Shown one piece after another: positions 58,541 through 64,000 of a stretch of DNA of 64,000 nt. Position 1 is the stretch's first letter. Every line of letters begins with the position of its first letter. The notes under the pieces were generated by a model. It was given only the letters and a program-made list of their open reading frames with translations, ran no database searches and had not been told where the DNA came from. The translations under genes and the position numbers were made by a program. The stretch is from Alphaproteobacteria bacterium (GTDB taxonomy: Bacteria > Pseudomonadota > Alphaproteobacteria > Rhodospirillales > Casp-alpha2): the NCBI GenBank assembly GCA_024279135.1, contig JAJRRU010000005.1, positions 41,305 to 105,304 on the forward strand. The letters run 5' to 3'.

Positions 58541-59902
58541 ATGGCGAACAATTCCACTGCGTCCGACATATCAACGCATCGTTTGGAACAACACGAATAC
58601 GAAAATAATTTTAGCGATATACATCCCTTGCTCGATGGATATCAGGCTAGTGTGGAGGCATCGCGATGTTATTTTTGCCATGATGCTCCTTGTGTGGTCG
58701 CGTGCCCTACAAGCATCGATATCCCCCTGTTCATTCGCCAGATTGCCAGTACAAATAACACAGGTGCTGCTAAAACAATTTTTCAGCAAAACATTATGGG
58801 TGGCATGTGTGCCCGGGTCTGTCCGACAGAAACCCTGTGCGAAGAGGTTTGCGTGCGTAACGAAGCCGGCGGCAAGCCCGTTAAAATCGGTTTTCTGCAA
58901 CGCTTCGCCACCGACGGTTATATGGAAACCGGTGATCACCCGTTCCAGCGGGCGTCATCCACCGGCAAAAAGGTTGCCGTCGTGGGGGCTGGCCCGGCAG
59001 GTATGGCGTGTGCACACCGATTATCCGCTCTGGGCCATGATATTACGATCTTCGAGGGTCGCGCTAAATCCGGCGGACTGAACGAATACGGCATTGCGTC
59101 TTACAAAGCAGTTGATGATTTTGCCCAAAAGGAAATCGACTTTATCCTTTCTATCGGCGGTATCGAGTTGAAAACCGGTAGTTATCTGGGCCAGGGTCTG
59201 GATCTGGACACCTTACGAAGTGACTATGATGCGGTTTTTCTGGGATTGGGACAGGGCGGCTCCAACAATCTGCGTCTCGATGGAGAGGACACCGATGGGG
59301 TGATCAATGCCATCGATTATATTGCCCAGTTGCGCCAGGCGGACGATCTTTCCCAACTGTCCGTTGGTCGGCGGATCATCGTTATTGGTGGCGGCATGAC
59401 GGCTATCGATGTTGCAGTTCAGACAAAGTTACTGGGGGCCGAAGAGGTCACCATTGTGTATCGTCGGGGAATTTCACAAATGGGTGCCAGTAAATATGAA
59501 CAGGATCTGGCGCAGACCAATGGTGTAAATATCGTCTATTGGGCAATGCCGGTGGAACTTGTCGAACAGGATGGCCGCATCGGCGTTGTGCGTTTCGAGC
59601 GCACATCGCTCGATAATGATGGCAAATTAAACAGTACGGGCGATGGTTTTGACCTGGCCTCCGATATGGTTTTTAAAGCCATTGGACAGGTATTCCTCAG
59701 CGATGTATTTGCCAAAAATCAGGCCCCCGAACTAACCCGGGGCCGCATACGGGTTGATGACAACCGGCAAACATCTCTGGGTGATGTGTGGGCCGGCGGG
59801 GACTGTATCGATGGCGGTGATGATCTGACTGTTGCGGCGGTGGAAGATGGCAAGGTTGCGGCAATGGCAATTGATAAATTTTTGACATCAGGTGAGGTAT
59901 AA
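58541..59902 (+). CDS. preT: Dihydropyrimidine dehydrogenase small subunit, NAD(P)H oxidoreductase
   Basis: Takes electrons from NAD(P)H and passes them to PreA to reduce uracil or thymine. The 453-residue chain has an N-terminal Fe-S domain with cysteines in CYFCHDAPC, ACPTSIDIP, MCARVCPTETLCEEVC, then FAD-binding VVGAGPAGMACAHRL and NADPH-binding VIGGGMTAIDVA. It is followed by preA after 4 bases. Confidence 0.94.
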   Translation: MANNSTASDISTHRLEQHEYENNFSDIHPLLDGYQASVEASRCYFCHDAPCVVACPTSIDIPLFIRQIASTNNTGAAKTIFQQNIMGGMCARVCPTETLCEEVCVRNEAGGKPVKIGFLQRFATDGYMETGDHPFQRASSTGKKVAVVGAGPAGMACAHRLSALGHDITIFEGRAKSGGLNEYGIASYKAVDDFAQKEIDFILSIGGIELKTGSYLGQGLDLDTLRSDYDAVFLGLGQGGSNNLRLDGEDTDGVINAIDYIAQLRQADDLSQLSVGRRIIVIGGGMTAIDVAVQTKLLGAEEVTIVYRRGISQMGASKYEQDLAQTNGVNIVYWAMPVELVEQDGRIGVVRFERTSLDNDGKLNSTGDGFDLASDMVFKAIGQVFLSDVFAKNQAPELTRGRIRVDDNRQTSLGDVWAGGDCIDGGDDLTVAAVEDGKVAAMAIDKFLTSGEV

Positions 59903-59906
59903 TTCA

Positions 59907-61202
59907 ATGGCTGATCTTCGTAATGATTTTCTTGGTATTAAATCTCCCAACCCGTTCTGGCTGGCTTCAGCACCGCCGACCGACCGCGAGACCAATGTGG
60001 TCCGTGCCTACAAGGCTGGATGGGGTGGGGTGGTCTGGAAGACCCTGGGTGAAGAACCCCATGTGGTTAATGTCAACGGGCCACGTTACGGCGCCATTCA
60101 CAGCAATGACCGACAGTTAATCGGGTTTAACAATATCGAGCTTATTTCAGATCGCCCGCTGGAGGTTAATTTACGTGAAATCAAAAAGGTAAAACGCGAA
60201 TGGCCGGATCGGGCCTTGGTTGTATCCTTGATGGTTCCCGTGACCGAGGAGTCCTGGAAAACAATTGTTCCGCTGGTCGAGGAGACAGGGGCAGACGGCA
60301 TTGAGCTGAATTTTGGCTGTCCCCACGGTATGTCAGAACGGGGCATGGGCTCGTCTATCGGACAGGACCCTGAATATATTGAAAATATCGCCCGGTGGTG
60401 CAAACAAAGTACTTCCATGCCAGTTATTGTGAAATTAACACCGAACATTACCGACATTCGACAACCCGCATTGGCCGCGCTGAAGGGTGGTGCCGATGGC
60501 GTCGCACTGATCAATACCATCAATTCGATCATCGGCATTGATCTCGATACCATGTCGCCCAATCCAAATATTGATGGACAAGGGTCCCACGGTGGGTATT
60601 GCGGGCCTGCGGTAAAACCCATTGCTCTGAATATGGTTGCCGAGATTGCCCGCAACGCCGATACCGCTGCGCTACCTATTTCTGGCATAGGCGGTGTTTC
60701 AACGTGGCGCGACGCTGTTGAGTTTATGACGCTGGGGGCCGGAAATGTTCAGGTTTGTACAGCGGCCATGACATACGGTTTTAAAATTGTCGAGGAGTTG
60801 ATCGACGGTATGAGCGACTGGATGGATGATAAAGGCTATACCACCACCGATGATTTTATGGGTGCTGCGGTCAAGAATGTTGTTGACTGGAAATATCTTA
60901 ATATGAATTATGTGGTCAAGGCGGTTATCGATCAGGATAAATGCATCAAATGTGGCCGTTGCCATATTGTTTGTGAAGACACCTCGCACCAGGCGATCAC
61001 CCTTGAGAGGAATGGCGAACGTTATTTTGAAGTCAAGGATGATGAATGTGTCGGCTGTAATCTGTGTGCTAGTGTTTGTCCGGTGGAAGGCTGTATAGAC
61101 ATGGTTCAGTTGACCGGAGGGATTGATCCCAGAACGAACCAGCCGGTCTCAACCGAATATGCCAACTGGACGACCCATTCAAACAACCCCAATGCGGTTT
61201 GA
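59907..61202 (+). CDS. preA: Dihydropyrimidine dehydrogenase catalytic subunit
   Basis: Reduces uracil to dihydrouracil. ATG 59907 follows GGTGAGGT. The 431-residue chain has the FMN barrel with GIELNFGCPHGMSERGMGS (catalytic Cys region GYCGPAVKP) and a C-terminal ferredoxin domain with two CxxCxxCxxxC sets (CIKCGRCHIVC and CVGCNLCASVC). Together with preT it forms the first step of the reductive pathway. Confidence 0.95.
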   Translation: MADLRNDFLGIKSPNPFWLASAPPTDRETNVVRAYKAGWGGVVWKTLGEEPHVVNVNGPRYGAIHSNDRQLIGFNNIELISDRPLEVNLREIKKVKREWPDRALVVSLMVPVTEESWKTIVPLVEETGADGIELNFGCPHGMSERGMGSSIGQDPEYIENIARWCKQSTSMPVIVKLTPNITDIRQPALAALKGGADGVALINTINSIIGIDLDTMSPNPNIDGQGSHGGYCGPAVKPIALNMVAEIARNADTAALPISGIGGVSTWRDAVEFMTLGAGNVQVCTAAMTYGFKIVEELIDGMSDWMDDKGYTTTDDFMGAAVKNVVDWKYLNMNYVVKAVIDQDKCIKCGRCHIVCEDTSHQAITLERNGERYFEVKDDECVGCNLCASVCPVEGCIDMVQLTGGIDPRTNQPVSTEYANWTTHSNNPNAV

Positions 61203-61331
61203 ATGGATACTATGTGATGATTATCCAAATTCGGAGAAGGCATTATTACCGAACGCGTAACACAACAGAAAACCAATCGCCAGGCCGGAGATATTTATAA
61301 AAAAATATCTGACTGTGCCGGATTAGGCTAT

Positions 61332-63233
61332 GTGCTCTGGGATGAAAATTCTCAAAACTGTCTGGATTATTCACCTGTTATCCTGCGCATTCACAACTTG
61401 ACAGCCAGCCAGTATTTGCGCCGCATTTCAGCAGAAAAGGGGTTGTTGCATGTCGCACAGGAAGATCGTGAAACTCTGGAAAACGTCAGGGGTGAAGCCA
61501 GACGCCATGTTCGTTCCTATGATATAAAATATCGAATACTTGACGATGACGACCAGCTGAAATGGATTCATGAAATAAGCCAGCCCTTCGATGTGGAGGG
61601 TGACAAGCTGCTCACATCCATTCGAAGTATGCAGGATGTTACGGATGATATCCTGAAACGCGAACAGCTTGAGCGTGAAATGGTTTTCATACAGCAAATT
61701 GAACGGGCCGCAGGTCTGGGTGTATTCGTGTGGGATATTGAGACCCAGCGGAACCTGTATTGCAGCGACAACCTGATACATTTGCATGGAATGGAACTAA
61801 GCGAACTGGAAGCCACTGCTGACGGTGAACAGGGTGATGTAGATATGGCGGTACCACAGGACCGTGCCCGTCTGGCGACAGAGTATGAAAACAGCCGCCT
61901 GTACGGCACCCCGATCGATATTGAATATCGTTACAACCATCCGCAAAAGGGTCTTCGCTGGTTTCATGAAATTGCCAGCAGAAGAAACCTGGGGGAAGGC
62001 AAACGCCAGGTCACCATGGGGGTCTTGCGGGATATTACCGATAGAAAACGAATTGAACAGAGAGTGCATGAGCAAAGAATAATTGCTTCGGAAGCCGAAC
62101 GGACAAATCTGGCCAAGTCCGAGTTTTTATCCAACATGAGCCATGAGCTGCGAACACCCATGAACGCCGTGCTCGGCTTTGCCCAGATGTTGCAACATGA
62201 TCCCAAGAACTCGCTAACACCCATGCAACACGAGCACGTGGATAGTATCCTTAAAGGCGGTTATCATCTGCTCGACCTGATTAATGAAATTCTTGATCTG
62301 GCTAAAATTGAATCCGATCAGCTCCGTCTGGTTGTGGAAGAAATTGATGCTGGCGACGTGATCGCAGGTTGCGTCGCTTTGTCGATTCCATTGGGCCAGT
62401 CACGCAACATCAACCTTATCCATAAACAAAACCCCAAATCGGCTCCGCTGATGCTGCGTACCGACAGAACGCGATTTACACAGGCTTTGCTTAATCTTCT
62501 CTCCAATGCGGTTAAGTACAACAAGGATGGCGGAACGGTCACCGTGGACTGTTGGGAAACTGACGAGGGGTTTTGTCGTATCGCTGTCGTGGATACGGGC
62601 ATTGGCATAACCAGAAGGGATTATGACAGTGTCTTTCAGATGTTTCACCGGCTTGGAATCGATGCGGAAATTACCAGAGAAGGTACGGGCATTGGATTGA
62701 CAGTGACAAAATTACTGGTTGAACGTATGGCTGGTCAGGTAGGCTTTGAAAGCGAGGAAGGCGTTGGCAGCACCTTCTGGATCGAACTGCCCATGACAAC
62801 AAATAAAAAGGCGCTTATCTGGTCTGATATCCTGAGTGTGGGGATCAATGCCATTGACAAGGATCATCAGGTTATATTCCGATTGCTGAACAAGCTTACG
62901 AACCGCACGGTTAATGATAGCGATCTGGATAACCTGATCGAAGAATTAGCGGACTACATGGGCCATCATTTTCGCCGCGAGGAAGCCATTATGGAGGTCT
63001 GTAACGACCCCAAACTGGCAGAACACAGTGAGCATCATCGCGTTCACCTTGCCGAGTTGAGTGACAAGATCAGTTCCTGGCACATTCATCACGACATGGC
63101 CTCGCTTCGCGAACTGCGTCAATTCCTGCGCAATTGGCAGACCGGTCATATTATGAATATGGATTGCGACATCTCCCGTCATACCTGTGGTAAGGAACAA
63201 TTGATCAGGGCTGCCCTTGCTCAACTCAAATAA
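61332..63233 (+). CDS. PAS histidine kinase with C-terminal hemerythrin domain
   Basis: A cytoplasmic sensor kinase. Residue numbers from GTG 61332. A PAS domain is cut short at the start, a second PAS covers about 115-240, HisKA has His271 in SHELRTP, HATPase follows (LNLLSNAVKYN, DTGIGI, GTGIGLTV), and a bacteriohemerythrin domain covers about 500-625. The di-iron ligands are seen as His in IDKDH, HHFRREE, HSEHHRVH and HxxxxD in GHIMNMDCD. Hemerythrin binds O2 or senses redox. The frame stays open back to 61221 and upstream residues complete the first PAS, so the true start may be an unusual codon near 61242-61247 (see findings). No output protein is adjacent. Confidence 0.88.
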   Translation: MLWDENSQNCLDYSPVILRIHNLTASQYLRRISAEKGLLHVAQEDRETLENVRGEARRHVRSYDIKYRILDDDDQLKWIHEISQPFDVEGDKLLTSIRSMQDVTDDILKREQLEREMVFIQQIERAAGLGVFVWDIETQRNLYCSDNLIHLHGMELSELEATADGEQGDVDMAVPQDRARLATEYENSRLYGTPIDIEYRYNHPQKGLRWFHEIASRRNLGEGKRQVTMGVLRDITDRKRIEQRVHEQRIIASEAERTNLAKSEFLSNMSHELRTPMNAVLGFAQMLQHDPKNSLTPMQHEHVDSILKGGYHLLDLINEILDLAKIESDQLRLVVEEIDAGDVIAGCVALSIPLGQSRNINLIHKQNPKSAPLMLRTDRTRFTQALLNLLSNAVKYNKDGGTVTVDCWETDEGFCRIAVVDTGIGITRRDYDSVFQMFHRLGIDAEITREGTGIGLTVTKLLVERMAGQVGFESEEGVGSTFWIELPMTTNKKALIWSDILSVGINAIDKDHQVIFRLLNKLTNRTVNDSDLDNLIEELADYMGHHFRREEAIMEVCNDPKLAEHSEHHRVHLAELSDKISSWHIHHDMASLRELRQFLRNWQTGHIMNMDCDISRHTCGKEQLIRAALAQLK

Positions 63234-63304
63234 CCCCAAGGTATGATCCGGGCAATGCAGGAAACTCTGGTGCCTGAAAATTGCCGTCAGGTCACTGAAG
63301 AAAC

Positions 63305-63349
63305 TGGTGGAGCCGAGGAGGTTCGAACTCCCGATCTTCGTATTGCGAA
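63305..63349 (-). other. 3' half of tRNA-Ala(CGC), attachment-site-like scar
   Basis: On the minus strand, 45 bases correspond to tRNA positions 32-76: anticodon loop TTCGCAA (anticodon CGC), 3' anticodon strand, variable region, T arm GGGAG-TTCGAAC-CTCCT, acceptor strand CGGCTCC, discriminator A and CCA. The 5' half is absent: bases next to the anticodon loop do not pair. This is what integration of an element at a tRNA anticodon loop leaves as a duplicated end. Confidence 0.78.
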
Positions 63350-63763
63350 TGAACTATGAAAAAGTTAATATTAATATAAATCAATGAGTTAGATAGACGC
63401 TGCTGTCACGCCTAATCATTAAGTTTGCCCCTACTATTTTTCTTCAAAACCCTGTGTACGCAACATTCGTAGGAATACGAGGGGGGGGGGAGTATCCGAT
63501 TGGGGGCTCCTCCCTCCTCCACTCAGCCAAATACCCTACCGAGAAAGTAGACGTTTATAACGGTTTCGCATTTCAAGAGTTTGATGCCTGATTTCAGGTA
63601 TATAGCGGAAGTATTTCCAATAATGAGGCCATCTGTGCCTGAAACTCTACAATTTAGTACACATAACAAGGGGATTTAACACTAACGCTTACAACCTCCA
63701 TAGTTGATTTAATCTTGAAATACCATCAAACTGCGATTTATTATCATTCACAGGTTGTAATAC
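63350..63763. other. AT-rich stretch with no gene
   Basis: No convincing reading frame. A run of ten G lies at 63481-63490. Composition differs from the coding DNA to the left. It probably belongs to the element beginning at the tRNA scar. Confidence 0.55.
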
Positions 63764-64000
63764 ATGCAATTCTCACAGCTCAACACGCAGATTGCCCCTT
63801 CCAAGCTGGCGGTCGTGGAAAGTTTTCAGGCTGAAAACGGTGTGCCGATGGTCATACCCGGTGGTGCGTGGCTGCTGAAGGCTGATTTTGCCCCCCAGGG
63901 ATCAAATCTTCTGCTAACCGGTCAGGACGGCTCGCAAGTACTGGTCCGTGATTTCTTTAAACTGGATTTGCCACCTGATCTGATAACCGATGGCGGCGCG
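63764..64000 (+). CDS. N-terminus of a probable large secreted calcium-binding adhesin (3' partial)
   Basis: Seventy-nine codons run off the window end. The segment GGAWLLKADFAPQGSNLLL followed by TGQDGSQVLVRDFF and then LPPDLITDGGA resembles the N-terminal retention module of RTX/VCBS-type giant adhesins of alphaproteobacteria. No repeat is in view, so family placement is tentative. Confidence 0.55.
   Translation, partial: MQFSQLNTQIAPSKLAVVESFQAENGVPMVIPGGAWLLKADFAPQGSNLLLTGQDGSQVLVRDFFKLDLPPDLITDGGA

Noticed and set aside
63481..63490. Ten-G tract as a phase-variable switch
   Set aside because: No reading frame or promoter element is placed so that its length would matter.

Overview
The window looks like chromosomal DNA of a free-living alphaproteobacterium, probably a Rhodospirillales-type, possibly marine, relative. 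This is inferred from the gene families: a Fe(III) ABC importer, an HBM-type chemoreceptor, RutR/PreTA pyrimidine catabolism, a rhizobial-type asparaginase, PCu(A)C and SCO copper chaperones, and HemN. No rRNA gene is present to place it. Coding density is high and most genes lie in short operons.

Layout. 1-1081: end of a membrane-anchored 2Fe-2S/class III cyclase. 1078-5286 (minus): Fe(III) ABC importer. 5287-6249: AT-rich gap with a decayed chemoreceptor gene and short repeats. 6250-8304: intact chemoreceptor. 8489-10372 (minus): histidine kinase with an NMT1/THI5 sensor domain. 10707-20603 (minus): nine-gene signalling operon. 21667-28107: J-domain protein, Bax1-like membrane protein, FIST protein, ThpR, LMW phosphatase, CobB and an AAA/DUF4143 ATPase. 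28104-44321: ArgG, a DsbA-like protein, RlmN, IalB-like protein, asparaginase, GT39-like protein, cytochrome c, an rRNA/tRNA methylase, a quinone oxidoreductase, copper chaperones, HemN, acetoacetyl-CoA synthetase, a trypsin-like protease and MatB. 44318-61202: pyrimidine catabolism. 61332-63233: sensor kinase ending in a hemerythrin domain. 63305-63349: 3' half of a tRNA-Ala, an attachment-site-like scar. 63764 to the end: start of a probable large secreted adhesin.

The most unusual system is the 10707-20603 operon. Two periplasmic solute-binding proteins precede a SiaA-like PP2C phosphatase that carries its own solute-binding sensor. SiaB (kinase) and SiaC (phospho-switch protein) follow. 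The usual output enzyme, the diguanylate cyclase SiaD, is replaced by a class III nucleotide cyclase, followed by a hybrid histidine kinase and two single-domain response regulators. The cyclase and the hybrid kinase share an N-terminal helical module in the same residue register. I infer that this is a SiaC docking module, so one partner switch may drive both a cyclic nucleotide and a phosphorelay.

The second coherent system is a RutR-controlled reductive pyrimidine pathway. It has a nucleoside-type BMP ABC importer, cytosine deaminase, PreT/PreA, dihydropyrimidinase, a ureidopropionase-type hydrolase and an NMT1-type ABC importer. Three RutR-like palindromes sit in its control regions. The NMT1-type binding-protein gene carries a single-base frameshift.
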